Source: JAXGPP01 sp040766885
GTDB taxonomy: Bacteria; Planctomycetota; Planctomycetia; Pirellulales; Thermoguttaceae
Direction of reading: 5' to 3'
DNA length: 64,000 nt
Assembly: GCA_040766885.1 (NCBI GenBank)
Contig: JAXGPP010000014.1
Span: 1-64,000, forward strand
The notes beneath the pieces are model-generated. The model was not told where the DNA came from. It searched no databases and was given only the letters and a program-made list of their open reading frames with translations. The position numbers and the translations under genes were made by a program. Below, in pieces: positions 19,138-27,505 of this stretch (within the stretch, counting starts at the first letter, position 1; each line of letters begins with the position of its first letter).

Positions 19138-19294
19138 CCGAAGGAGGCCGATCCATTTGTCAGCTACCGTGCTGGACTGCCGTCCAGCCGGAGTAACGAT
19201 CGCTCCGTTCAAATCTAAGCGCTCTCGCTCACCACAGAAATCCAAACGGATTCCTGCGGCACAAAGTGAGATGCCACTTAACGCACAACCAAAT

Positions 19295-19306
19295 TGTCAA
19301 AGATCA
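19295..19306 (-). promoter_or_regulatory. boxA antitermination element in the rRNA leader
   Basis: The minus strand reads TGATCTTTGACA followed by ATTTGG, a close match to bacterial rRNA boxA (YGCTCTTTRACA). It lies about 175 nt before the 23S 5' end and about 120 nt after the nearer predicted start, the place expected for NusB/S10 binding. Confidence 0.72.
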
Positions 19307-19432
19307 AATCAAGCCGGGCATTGCCCGACCTCTGCCAAGCCGGCAGGCGAACGATTTCTCTTCCAGAAACGGTTCGCCCGGCGGCCTGACCACCCCTCCT
19401 CGCAGCCACTCGTCGTGGCGGCGAGAAAGGTT

Positions 19433-19460
19433 AGTTTAACATTTTGCTTAGGGGTGTCAA
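19433..19460 (-). promoter_or_regulatory. Candidate proximal rRNA promoter
   Basis: TTGACA (19455-19460) and TAAACT (19433-19438) on the minus strand, 16 bases apart, in the AT-rich part of the gap upstream of the 23S gene. The -35 is a perfect match. Confidence 0.65.
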
Positions 19461-19544
19461 CGGGCTGAAAAGATTTGCCCCCGCCCGTTTTCTTCGCCGC
19501 CGAAGTCGCTGGCGGCACGCCCCTTACGCTTCAATCGTAGGCCA

Positions 19545-19572
19545 ATTATATCGGTCACCGCCAGACCCGCAA
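19545..19572 (-). promoter_or_regulatory. Candidate distal rRNA promoter
   Basis: TATAAT (19545-19550), a perfect -10, with TTGCGG (19567-19572) 16 bases upstream on the minus strand. The -35 is weak. Together with the proximal site it would give the tandem promoters common before rRNA genes. Confidence 0.5.
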
Positions 19573-19852
19573 GTAAGCAAAATGAGTTTTTTGTTCCACC
19601 GGGTACACGGCCTGCCGACGCGGGCATCAGGGTAGTCTACGCGTGCCAACGGCACCGGTTCGAATGGAAATCCCAGATTATCCACAGCGATCGTGCTGAA
19701 TACCCCTCGGGAATGGAAGCGACACTCAATTAATGGTCAAGTAAATGGGGCTCTATCGGCTCGCCTCCCCGGCCATGGCGCACGCTGGCCCAACCTGATC
19801 ACCGCAACTAAAGTAGAGATGAGCCATTCTTGTCTCCCATCGGCCCGCATCA
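19573..19852. other. Intergenic remainder upstream of the rRNA promoters, no 16S or tRNA
   Basis: Completes the 732 bp gap between 23S rRNA and the ABC1 kinase gene. I looked for 16S 3'-end sequence (anti-Shine-Dalgarno CCTCC context) and for tRNA-Ile/Ala arms and found neither. Confidence 0.7.
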
Positions 19853-21550
19853 ATGCGAATCACCGCCATCCCCCAGATTTACCGGCACGTCAACCGCTGG
19901 GGCGAGATCTTCTCGGTGCTCAGCAAGTACGGCTTGGCGAATTGGGTCGGCAGGCTGGGCCCGGATTTCGCCAAGGACATGTTCCGCGGTCCTGGCGGGG
20001 CCGCGATCGCCCGGCTTCCGTGGGAGATGCGAATCCGCTTGGCGCTGGCCGAATTGGGGCCCACCTTCATCAAGCTCGGCCAAGTGCTCAGCACTCGGCC
20101 CGACCTGATCGGCGTGTCGCTGGCCGACGAGCTCACGCAGCTGCAGACGGGCGTTCAGGCCGACCCGCCCGACGTCGTCCGCCGGACCATTCTCCAGGAG
20201 TTGGGCCGGCCGGTGGAGGAGCTGTTCGACGATTTCGATGACGTACCGTTGGCCTCGGCGTCGATCGGCCAGGTGCATCGCGCGCGGCTCAAGAGCGGCG
20301 AATTGGTGGCCATCAAGGTGCAACGGTCCGACATCCAGCGGAAAGTGGCGGTCGACACCGACATCCTCAATGGCCTCGCGCAATTGGCAGAATCGCGGTT
20401 GCCCGAATTCCAGAACTACCGGCCGCGAGCGATCGCCGAGGAGTTTCAACGGACCACGCAGCGGGAACTCGATTTCCACCGCGAATTGCGGCACATGCAG
20501 CAGTTCGCCCAGGATTTCGCGGGCGATTCGACACTGTGCATCCCTCGGCCGTACCCTGAGCTGTCCACCGCCCGAGTCCTCACGATGCAGTATCTGGAGG
20601 GCATCAAGCTCTCCGACACGGCCGCATTGACAGCCGCCGGCTATGACCTTGGCGAAATCGCCCGCCGGGGGGCTCGTATCTACCTGGAGATGATCTTCTC
20701 CCACGGCTTCTATCACGCCGACCCCCATCCGGGCAATGTCCTGGTCATGGACCGCGGCGTGTTTGGGCTGCTCGACCACGGCATGGTGGGCCGCATGGAC
20801 GAACGGCTTCACGATAATGTTGAAGAATTGTTGCTGGCGGTAACGAGTCTCGACGCCGAGCACCTGACGTCGATCATTGTTCGCCTCGGTTCAGTCCCCC
20901 AGGACCTCGACCGGGCGGGGCTTTCTGTCGATGTGAGCGACTTCGTCTCACACTACGGGGCGCAGCGGCTGGAAGACCTCGATCTCAGCGGCGCGCTCCG
21001 CGAGATGGTGGAGATGGTCCGCCGCTACCACATCCATTTGCCGGCTCGCGTGGCGATGCTCATCAAGACCCTGGTCACCCTGGAGGGGACCGCACGGCTC
21101 TTGAGCCCGCATTTCAGCCTGCTGGAAATCATGAAACCCTACCGGCGGAAGATGATTCTCCGCCGCCTTTCGCCCACCCGGCGGCTCCGCCGCTTCCAGC
21201 GACTGTACTCCGACATCAGCCACATGGCTGAAGTACTGCCGCAGGGAATTGTCGACATTGTCGAGCAGATGCGCGACGGAGTCTTCGATGTCCACCTTGA
21301 CCATCGCGGACTGGAGCCGTCGGTGAACCGGCTTGTGCTGGGCATGCTCGCCAGCGCTCTTATCGTCGGCTCCTCACTGCTTATGGCCCAGGCAGTACCC
21401 CCTGCATTAGGTGGAGTATCGCTCTCCGGTGTGCTCGGATTCGCGATGGCGTTCTTCCTGGGACTCCGGTTGCTCCGGGCGATTAACAAATCGGGGCACT
21501 TGGACCGTCGTGCCGAGATTCAGGCGCGCAAGAAGCCACCTGCCCGGTAG
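19853..21550 (+). CDS. ABC1/UbiB atypical kinase-like protein
   Basis: 565 residues with the signature elements of the UbiB/ADCK family: the KxGQ helix (FIKLGQVLSTRPDL, about 73-86), the Ala-rich loop replaced by PLASASIGQVHRA, the nucleotide-binding Lys in VAIKVQR, and the catalytic HADPHPGNVLV followed by LLDHGMVG, the DFG-like element. Two hydrophobic helices at the C-terminus (LVLGMLASALIVGSSLLM and GVLGFAMAFFLGLRLL) anchor it to the membrane. UbiB supports quinone biosynthesis through an ATPase activity, likely by handling lipid intermediates. No other quinone gene is adjacent. It points away from the rRNA unit. Confidence 0.92.
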   Translation: MRITAIPQIYRHVNRWGEIFSVLSKYGLANWVGRLGPDFAKDMFRGPGGAAIARLPWEMRIRLALAELGPTFIKLGQVLSTRPDLIGVSLADELTQLQTGVQADPPDVVRRTILQELGRPVEELFDDFDDVPLASASIGQVHRARLKSGELVAIKVQRSDIQRKVAVDTDILNGLAQLAESRLPEFQNYRPRAIAEEFQRTTQRELDFHRELRHMQQFAQDFAGDSTLCIPRPYPELSTARVLTMQYLEGIKLSDTAALTAAGYDLGEIARRGARIYLEMIFSHGFYHADPHPGNVLVMDRGVFGLLDHGMVGRMDERLHDNVEELLLAVTSLDAEHLTSIIVRLGSVPQDLDRAGLSVDVSDFVSHYGAQRLEDLDLSGALREMVEMVRRYHIHLPARVAMLIKTLVTLEGTARLLSPHFSLLEIMKPYRRKMILRRLSPTRRLRRFQRLYSDISHMAEVLPQGIVDIVEQMRDGVFDVHLDHRGLEPSVNRLVLGMLASALIVGSSLLMAQAVPPALGGVSLSGVLGFAMAFFLGLRLLRAINKSGHLDRRAEIQARKKPPAR

Positions 21551-21598
21551 ATGCGGCAGAATGGTCAGTCCGTCCGGCCAAATCGCAAGCCCCAACGG

Positions 21599-21784
21599 TC
21601 AGGCCGCTCGCTTAACCGTCTCATCGACCCGCTGGCGGACCTCGTCCACCGCCGCGACCGGGGCGTATTCGGCCAGCACGGCGTTGATTCGGCGGTCAAG
21701 TTCATCCAGACGCCGCAACAAATCATCGTGGCGGGCGTCCAGATCGAGAAGCATTTGAAGCTGCTGCTGGGCAACCGAATCCAT
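21599..21784 (-). CDS. Small hypothetical coiled-coil protein, 61 aa
   Basis: MDSVAQQQLQMLLDLDARHDDLLRRLDELDRR... has strong heptad character and no membrane segment. GGAAGG stands 4 bases before the ATG. It converges on the ABC1 kinase gene. It resembles the short uncharacterised helical proteins of planctomycetes, but no function is proposed. Confidence 0.55.
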   Translation of the reverse strand: MDSVAQQQLQMLLDLDARHDDLLRRLDELDRRINAVLAEYAPVAAVDEVRQRVDETVKRAA

Positions 21785-22200
21785 GCTGCCTTCCGCGGGT
21801 GCAGAGAATCCCGCATTGGCCCAGAGCGGCGTCGAACGACGGTCCGGTCGGGTGGATCCGCGCGGTTGGGTCGGTTGCGCGGCCAGTGCGGGAGCTATTA
21901 TGCGAATCGGCGCGCGGAGCGGGTCTGCATCAGTCCTTCGATCGCAGTTTCTTCTTCAGATTGCGAATGATGGGCAATCTGGGGCAGGAACATCGGGCAG
22001 ATACCTCGCAAGTTGCATATTGCAGTTCCACCCGTTATAACTATTCTATCAGCGTTCGAGGTCGCGGATATTGCCTTCGGCGGTGCCGATTCGGACGCCA
22101 AGCGCGAAAATTGCCGCGCGGGCACCGGGACGGGTGGACACAACCCTGCTCAACGATATAAATTTATAGCTCGCGACGGTTTCCGTTACCGATAGTGTGG
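21785..22200. other. Intergenic region upstream of rpsU
   Basis: No coding sequence is supported between the small coiled-coil gene and rpsU. Apart from the rpsU promoter at its right end, nothing recognisable was seen. Confidence 0.5.
22135..22162 (+). promoter_or_regulatory. Promoter of rpsU
   Basis: TGGACA (22135-22140) and TATAAA (22157-22162), 16 bases apart, both 5/6 to consensus. The -10 lies in the AT-rich palindrome TATAAATTTATA. Predicted leader of about 85 nt. Confidence 0.65.
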
Positions 22201-22242
22201 TCAGGTACCCATGTTGGGTGCCATTCTAATCATGTCACCTGA
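22201..22242 (+). promoter_or_regulatory. Structured 5' leader of rpsU
   Basis: TCAGGT (22201-22206) pairs with ACCTGA (22237-22242), which abuts the GAAGGAGGAG ribosome site. A competing inner hairpin, GGTACCC (22204-22210) with GGGTGCC (22216-22222), uses part of the same 5' strand. The two pairings overlap at 22204-22206, an arrangement that could switch; this may be an S21 autoregulatory leader. Confidence 0.45.
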
Positions 22243-22253
22243 AGGAGGAGTTA

Positions 22254-22451
22254 GTGGTCAAACTGACGTTGAGGGAGAACGAGTCGATCCAAGAGGCGGT
22301 GCGCCGCTTCCGAAAACTGGTGGAGCGGAGCGGGATTAAGAAGGAGATGCGCCGCCGAGAGTATTACGAGAAGCCCAGCGAGATTAAACGCCGCGCCCGT
22401 CTGCGGGCCGAGCGTCGCTCCCGTCGCAACCGCCTGATGGCAGGCACCTGA
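22254..22451 (+). CDS. rpsU: 30S ribosomal protein S21
   Basis: 65 residues beginning with GTG, behind a strong GAAGGAGGAG site. The sequence MVKLTLRENESIQEAVRRFRK...MRRREYYEKPSEIKRRAR is a clear S21, with the conserved REYYEKPS block and basic C-terminus. S21 binds near the 16S 3' end and helps start selection. It stands alone here and not in the rpsU-dnaG-rpoD operon of enterobacteria. Confidence 0.97.
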   Translation: MVKLTLRENESIQEAVRRFRKLVERSGIKKEMRRREYYEKPSEIKRRARLRAERRSRRNRLMAGT

Positions 22452-22588
22452 CGCCGACTGGCGGTCTCTGCCGTTTCTTTCCGCGAAATCCCTTTCCGGA
22501 TCGCGGTGCGCGCCGCACTCGTGCCAGTACCCGGCGCAGATCTCTTGGGCATGCTTTCTTCCCGAGGTGTCGACGGGCGGCTGGAGTT

Positions 22589-23767
22589 CTACATCAGTTC
22601 CACCGCGATCGCCACCGCCTCCCCGCCGCCGATACAAAGTGCAGCCACACCCACTGCGGCTCTCTCGTGCTGCATTGCATGAAGCAGCGTCACCAGCACC
22701 CGTGTTCCGCTGGCGCCAATAGGATGCCCAAGCGCGACGGCTCCGCCACGGACATTCAGCTTGTCGTGCGGGATCTGCAGATCCCGCATGGCGGCCAGAG
22801 CTACGCCCGCAAACGCCTCGTTGATCTCGAACAGTCCGACGTCTTGGGGGCTCATGTTGAGTTGCGTCAGCAACCGCCTAATGGCGTCGATCGGCGATAA
22901 CGTGAACCACTCCGGTTCGCGCGAGGCGCTCGCGTAGCCCAGGATCTTCGCCTGCGGCCTGACTCCCAGGCGGCTGGCGATCTCCGCTGAGAGCACCAAC
23001 ACGCAAGCAGCGCCATCGCTGATGCCCGAAGCGTTGCCGGCCGTCACCGTTCCTTCTGGATCGAAGGCCGGTTGGAGCGCGCGAAGCTTCTCCTCATTGA
23101 ACCGGCCAGGCTCCTCGTCCAGGTCCACGATCTCCAGGCCCTTGCACCCCGGAAGCTCTACCGGCACGATCTCGGCGCGGAAGAGGCCCTCGTGCTGAGC
23201 GCGAATCGAACGCTGATAGCTGGCTACCGCAAAGTCATCCTGATCATTCCGCGACAGGCCGTGCCGCGCGGCGCAGCGGTCACCGAAGGTTCCCATGTGC
23301 AGGTTGTTATAGACGTCCCACAGGCCGTCTTTGACCATCGAATCGATAACCTCGCCATGCCCCATGCGGTGGCCGGCGCGGGCTTTCGGGAGCAAATACG
23401 GAGCGGCCGACATGTTCTCCGTTCCGCCCGCCAGGATCAGTTCTGCGTCGCCGCACTGGATGGCCTGGGCCGCGAGCATTACTGCCTTGAGGCTCGAACC
23501 GCAAACCTTGTTGATGCTCGTCGCTCCGACCGACGCCGGCAGCCCGGCGCCCAGCGACACCTGCCGGGCAACGTTTTGCCCCTGCCCCGCGCTGAGCACA
23601 TTCCCGAAGATCACTTCGTCGACTTGATCGGCGGGGATCGCCGCTCGCTCCAGTGCACAGCGTGCCGCCACGCTGCCCAGCCTGGTCGCGGGCACCTCGG
23701 CCAACGCACCCATAAAACGGCCGATAGGCGTCCGAACTCCGCCCGCAAGCACCACATCTTTCAACAC
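22589..23767 (-). CDS. Acetyl-CoA C-acetyltransferase (thiolase)
   Basis: 392 residues from GTG 23767, chosen for AAGGAG 8 bases upstream. Nucleophile C89 lies in NKVCGSSLKA; the conserved NEAFAG, GGAVALGHPIGASG (catalytic His) and CIGGGEA (second catalytic Cys) blocks complete the thiolase active site. The biosynthetic-type enzyme condenses two acetyl-CoA to acetoacetyl-CoA; the degradative direction is also possible. It is the last gene after gspF on the same strand (51 bp), but has no evident link to secretion and may have its own promoter. Confidence 0.95.
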   Translation of the reverse strand: MLKDVVLAGGVRTPIGRFMGALAEVPATRLGSVAARCALERAAIPADQVDEVIFGNVLSAGQGQNVARQVSLGAGLPASVGATSINKVCGSSLKAVMLAAQAIQCGDAELILAGGTENMSAAPYLLPKARAGHRMGHGEVIDSMVKDGLWDVYNNLHMGTFGDRCAARHGLSRNDQDDFAVASYQRSIRAQHEGLFRAEIVPVELPGCKGLEIVDLDEEPGRFNEEKLRALQPAFDPEGTVTAGNASGISDGAACVLVLSAEIASRLGVRPQAKILGYASASREPEWFTLSPIDAIRRLLTQLNMSPQDVGLFEINEAFAGVALAAMRDLQIPHDKLNVRGGAVALGHPIGASGTRVLVTLLHAMQHERAAVGVAALCIGGGEAVAIAVELM

Positions 23768-23818
23768 GGCTCGGACTCCTTCCCGGTTTGACTGCCGACG
23801 AAAGCCCACCAGCGGGCG

Positions 23819-25006
23819 TTACGGATGCCGGCTCAAGCTGAAAATCGGCAGCATCAATGCCAAGCCGATCCCCCCCACCACCACGCCCATCACGCTGATC
23901 ATGATCGGTTCGATCAGGCTGGTCGCCGTCTTGATCGATGTCTCCACCTCGTGGTCGTAGTAGGTGCTCACCCGGTTCAACACCTTGTCGAGCTTGCCGG
24001 TTTCTTCTCCCGAAGAGATCATCTGCACCAGGGCGCGCGGAAACAACGGATTGCCGGACAGCACTTCGCAGATTCGCTTGCCGGCGGTGACCTGTTCCCT
24101 GACCTGTTCCCAGACTCTCTCGTAGTGATAGTTGCCCGAAACCTCGCCGCAGAGGCGAATCGCGTCGAGCATCGGCACGCCGCTTTCGAGCATCGTGCCG
24201 AGCGTGCGGACGCTGCGGCTGATGGTGACCTTGCGCGTCACCGCACCGGTAATCGGCAGGTGGATCTTGACGAGGTCCAATGCCCGGCGGCCCGGCTCGG
24301 TCCGCCGCGCGATCACCATCGCCGCGATCAGCGCTGCCGCACCAAGCGTCCACAGCATCCAGTGTCCCATCAGCGCCCCGGAGATGCCCATCATGATCCT
24401 GGTCGGACCGGGGAGTTCCGTTCCGCGCGCCTGGAACAGGGGAATGAACTTGGGAAGAATGTAGGTTAGCAGAAAGACCGTCACGCCGGCGGCCAGCACC
24501 ATCATCACCGCCGGATACGCCATCGCCGCCCGGATGCGGCTCCGGGTCTCAAGTTCCTTGCGCAAATAGGTCGCGATGCGTTCGAGCATCGGTCCCATGG
24601 AGCCGGTGGCTTCGCTCGCCCGGATCAGCGAAACGTAGGTCTTGTCGAAGTGCTTCGGATGCCGCGCCAGCGCCGCCGAGAAGTCCTCGCCCGCCTCGAC
24701 CGACGATTTGAGGTTCTCGAGCACACGGCGGAGCGATGGATTTTGCTCCTCTTCGATCATTCCCGCCAGCGCTGCCGCCAGCGTAATGCCGGTATCGACC
24801 ATGATCGCCAGTTGGCCGGTCGCGTAGATGATTTCCTGCTTCGTGATGCGCCGTGCCATTAACGGCGCATCGCCATCCTCCTCGAGGTCCAGGACCTGGA
24901 AACCGTCGCGGCGAAGCTGTTGCTCGGCCTCCTCGCGGCTGGGCGCGTCGAGCGTGCCCTGGTGGGTCTTGCCGAGCGGATCGCGGACGCGGTAGGAGAA
25001 AGGCAT
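23819..25006 (-). CDS. gspF: Type II secretion / type IV pilus inner-membrane protein GspF/PilC
   Basis: 395 residues. A short N-terminal YRVRDPLGKTHQGTLDA block and two repeated T2SSF domains (about 65-190 and 270-390), each with the conserved Gly/Leu pattern (LAIMVDTGITLAAALAGM; LGTMLESGVPMLDAIRL) and ISSGEETGKLDKVL. Three membrane helices (near 165-190, 215-235, 370-390). It forms the platform that couples the ATPase to pseudopilin assembly. It follows gspE by 39 bp. Confidence 0.94.
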   Translation of the reverse strand: MPFSYRVRDPLGKTHQGTLDAPSREEAEQQLRRDGFQVLDLEEDGDAPLMARRITKQEIIYATGQLAIMVDTGITLAAALAGMIEEEQNPSLRRVLENLKSSVEAGEDFSAALARHPKHFDKTYVSLIRASEATGSMGPMLERIATYLRKELETRSRIRAAMAYPAVMMVLAAGVTVFLLTYILPKFIPLFQARGTELPGPTRIMMGISGALMGHWMLWTLGAAALIAAMVIARRTEPGRRALDLVKIHLPITGAVTRKVTISRSVRTLGTMLESGVPMLDAIRLCGEVSGNYHYERVWEQVREQVTAGKRICEVLSGNPLFPRALVQMISSGEETGKLDKVLNRVSTYYDHEVETSIKTATSLIEPIMISVMGVVVGGIGLALMLPIFSLSRHP

Positions 25007-25045
25007 GGCAGTGGTGAAGGCGGAAGGTTGGATGCGGATTGCCGG

Positions 25046-26773
25046 CTACCTGGCCTCGGAGCCGTCGCGGATGTCGCCGACGATGTGCAGGATTTCCTCG
25101 ACGGTGGTGATGCCCTCGCGGACCTTGCGGAAGCCGTCGCGGCGAAGATCGATCATGCCGGCCGCCGCTGCCATGCGGCGGAGCTCAGCCAAATTGGGGT
25201 TGGTGACGATCACGTCGCGGATCTCATCGTTGATGACCAACAGCTCGTGAACGCCGATGCGGCCCCGGTAGCCGGTGTTGCGGCAACTGCGGCAGCCCAC
25301 ACCGCGGTAGAAGGCGTCGAACTCGTAACCCATCCGCTCCAGTGCTTTGCGGATGGTCCGCGGCGGCTCGTAGCTCTCGCGGCACTTCGAGCAGATGCGG
25401 CGCACCAGCCGCTGCGCGATCACCGTGTTCAGCGCTGCGCCGATGAGGTACGATTCGACCCCCATGTTAATCAGCCGGGTGATCGCCGAGCAGGCGTCGT
25501 TGGTATGCAGCGTGCTGAGTACGAGATGCCCGGTCAGCGCCGCCTGGATCGCCGTCCGGGCGGTCTCCTCGTCGCGGACCTCGCCGACCATGATCACGTC
25601 GGGGTCCTGCCGCAGCAGCGTCCGCAGGGCCTTGGAGAACGTCAGCCCGATTTTCTCCTGCACCTGGAACTGATTGATCAGCGGCAGGTGGTACTCGATT
25701 GGATCCTCGACGGTGCAGACATTGTTCTCCATCGAGCTGATCTCATTCAGCGCGGCATAGAGCGTGGTCGACTTACCGCTGCCGGTCGGGCCCGTGGCGA
25801 GGATGATGCCGTTGGGGGCCTGGATGTTGTGCCGGAACAGGCCGAGGATGTCCTCGGCAAACCCCAGGTCCTCCAGGTTCAGCGACACTCCCTTGGTGTC
25901 GAGCACGCGGATCACCGTCTTCTCGCCGCGCGCCGCCGGGAAGGTGCTCACGCGGAGGTCGATCTTCCGCCCCTCAAGCAGCACGTGCACGCGGCCGTCC
26001 TGCGGCAGGCGCCGCTCGCTGATGTCCATGCCCGCCATGATCTTGATGCGGCTGGTCACGGCGCCGAGCAGGTGGAGGGGGACTTCCAGCGCCTTGTGCA
26101 GCCGCCCGTCGACCCGGTAGCGGATGCGGAGGCAGCGGTCGCCGGCCTCGATGTGGATGTCGCTGGCTCCGTCCTTCACGGCGTTGAAGATGATGTAGTT
26201 CACCAGCCGGATCACCGGCGACTGGCCGGCGATCTCTTCGACGTCACCGATGTCCTCGATCGCATCTTCGATCAACGTCACGTCGGCCGCTTCGGAGTCT
26301 TCGATGATGTCGTCGATCACGAAGACCTTCGAATTCGGCAACGAGGTGATCATCCGCCGGATGTCTTTGGCGGTGGCGGCGACGATCTGCACCTTGTCGC
26401 CGGTCAGGCTGGCGATTTCATCGACCAGGAAGAGGTTGGAGGGTTCCGAGACCGCGATCGTCAGCACGCCGCGGATCAGGAACAGCGGGAGCACGAGGTT
26501 GTTTTCGATGTACTCGCGAGGCAACAGATCGATTACGCGGGGATCGAACATCCGCGCGTCGAGCCTGGCGTAGGGCACGCCGTATTCAGTCGCCAGGCAT
26601 TCGACGATCTGGTCCTCGGTGCAGTACTCGCTGTCGACGAGGATTTCCCCCAATAGCCGACTTCGCCCCCCGTGGCGCTGGCGTTCCAGCGCCGACTCGA
26701 GGTGCTCGGCGGAAAGATAACCGCGGGCAACGAGCAGATCGCCGAGGCGTCGGGCTGTCGAGAGGCTGGTCAT
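25046..26773 (-). CDS. gspE: Type II secretion / pilus assembly ATPase GspE/PilB
   Basis: 575 residues. The N-terminal MshEN-type domain (about 1-150) is of the kind that binds c-di-GMP in some homologues. Walker A is GPTGSGKST (328-336), Walker B follows in the DPDVIMVGEVRDEETA block, and a His box (LVLSTLHTNDA) follows. The C-terminal zinc site shows CSKC and CRSC pairs, typical of GspE/PilB assembly ATPases and absent from PilT. A long acidic linker (about 155-185) separates the N domain from the motor. It powers pseudopilus extension with GspF. Confidence 0.95.
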   Translation of the reverse strand: MTSLSTARRLGDLLVARGYLSAEHLESALERQRHGGRSRLLGEILVDSEYCTEDQIVECLATEYGVPYARLDARMFDPRVIDLLPREYIENNLVLPLFLIRGVLTIAVSEPSNLFLVDEIASLTGDKVQIVAATAKDIRRMITSLPNSKVFVIDDIIEDSEAADVTLIEDAIEDIGDVEEIAGQSPVIRLVNYIIFNAVKDGASDIHIEAGDRCLRIRYRVDGRLHKALEVPLHLLGAVTSRIKIMAGMDISERRLPQDGRVHVLLEGRKIDLRVSTFPAARGEKTVIRVLDTKGVSLNLEDLGFAEDILGLFRHNIQAPNGIILATGPTGSGKSTTLYAALNEISSMENNVCTVEDPIEYHLPLINQFQVQEKIGLTFSKALRTLLRQDPDVIMVGEVRDEETARTAIQAALTGHLVLSTLHTNDACSAITRLINMGVESYLIGAALNTVIAQRLVRRICSKCRESYEPPRTIRKALERMGYEFDAFYRGVGCRSCRNTGYRGRIGVHELLVINDEIRDVIVTNPNLAELRRMAAAAGMIDLRRDGFRKVREGITTVEEILHIVGDIRDGSEAR

Positions 26774-26786
26774 GGCGGCAGGCGGA

Positions 26787-27113
26787 TCAGCGGAAGCTTT
26801 TCACGGCGTCGATGACGCTGTCGAACACGTCGAGGTAGCGGTCGAGCCGCGTGATTTCCAGGATCTTGCGGTTGGTGTGGTTGGTGGTGGCAATCCTGAG
26901 CTGCCCCCCGATCCCGCGCAGCTTGTCCTGCACGTCGAGCAGGGCCGACAAGCCGGCGCTGTCGAACATTTCCGTGTTGTCGAGGTCGATGACGACGTGA
27001 TCCCGCTCCAGTCGCCCCACGCAGTGGATGAGCTCGTCGGCATGATCGTGGCCGAGCTCCTGCGGAGTGTGGACCACCACCACGCTGCCGAAGATCTCCG
27101 TGGGCAGGTTCAT
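26787..27113 (-). CDS. STAS-domain anti-anti-sigma-like protein
   Basis: 108 residues, a single STAS domain. The phosphorylatable serine is S52 in NTEMFDSAGLSALLD, the same position as in SpoIIAA/RsbV, so it is probably switched by a Ser kinase/phosphatase pair not seen in this window. The start overlaps the response regulator stop as ATGA. Its position between a two-component pair and gspE suggests partner switching in control of the secretion machine. Confidence 0.88.
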   Translation of the reverse strand: MNLPTEIFGSVVVVHTPQELGHDHADELIHCVGRLERDHVVIDLDNTEMFDSAGLSALLDVQDKLRGIGGQLRIATTNHTNRKILEITRLDRYLDVFDSVIDAVKSFR

Positions 27114-27505
27114 GGCGACTCCGCCAGCGGCACGGAGCCGCTCAGAGTCTGTTCGATCGTCTCGAGCAGCTCGCGGGGGCTGAACGGTTTGGCGATCACC
27201 TGAAGGATGTCGAGCGTATCGGCCAGCTCTTCGTGGTTCAGTTCGAAGCCCTTCCCGGTGAGCATCAGAATCGGCAGGCCGCGCGTTTCCTCATGATCGC
27301 GGATGCGGCGTGCCAGGCCTAGACCGTCGAGCCGGGGCATCTGGCAATCGGTCACGAGCAGGTCCGGCTTGCGATCACAGATCGCCTGCCAGCCCTCTTC
27401 GCCGTTGCCGGCAATCCGCACTTCATAGCCGGCCCGTTTGAGCTTGAACTCGGCCGCGCGGAGGATGTGGATCTCGTCATCGCAAAGCAGAATGCTGTGG
27501 CTCAT
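27110..27505 (-). CDS. Single-domain response regulator
   Basis: 131 residues, receiver domain only. Acid pocket D9-D10, phospho-acceptor D53 (VTDCQMP), T83 and K106 (IAKPFSP) are all present. No output domain, so signalling is by protein contact, in the manner of CheY. It overlaps the histidine kinase stop and the STAS start by ATGA junctions, so the three are translated together. Confidence 0.94.
   Translation of the reverse strand: MSHSILLCDDEIHILRAAEFKLKRAGYEVRIAGNGEEGWQAICDRKPDLLVTDCQMPRLDGLGLARRIRDHEETRGLPILMLTGKGFELNHEELADTLDILQVIAKPFSPRELLETIEQTLSGSVPLAESP

Noticed and set aside
24920..26656. 578-codon plus-strand frame opposite gspE
   Set aside because: Composition is His/Asp/Val-rich, typical of antisense frames in GC-rich DNA, and GspE on the other strand has all motifs.
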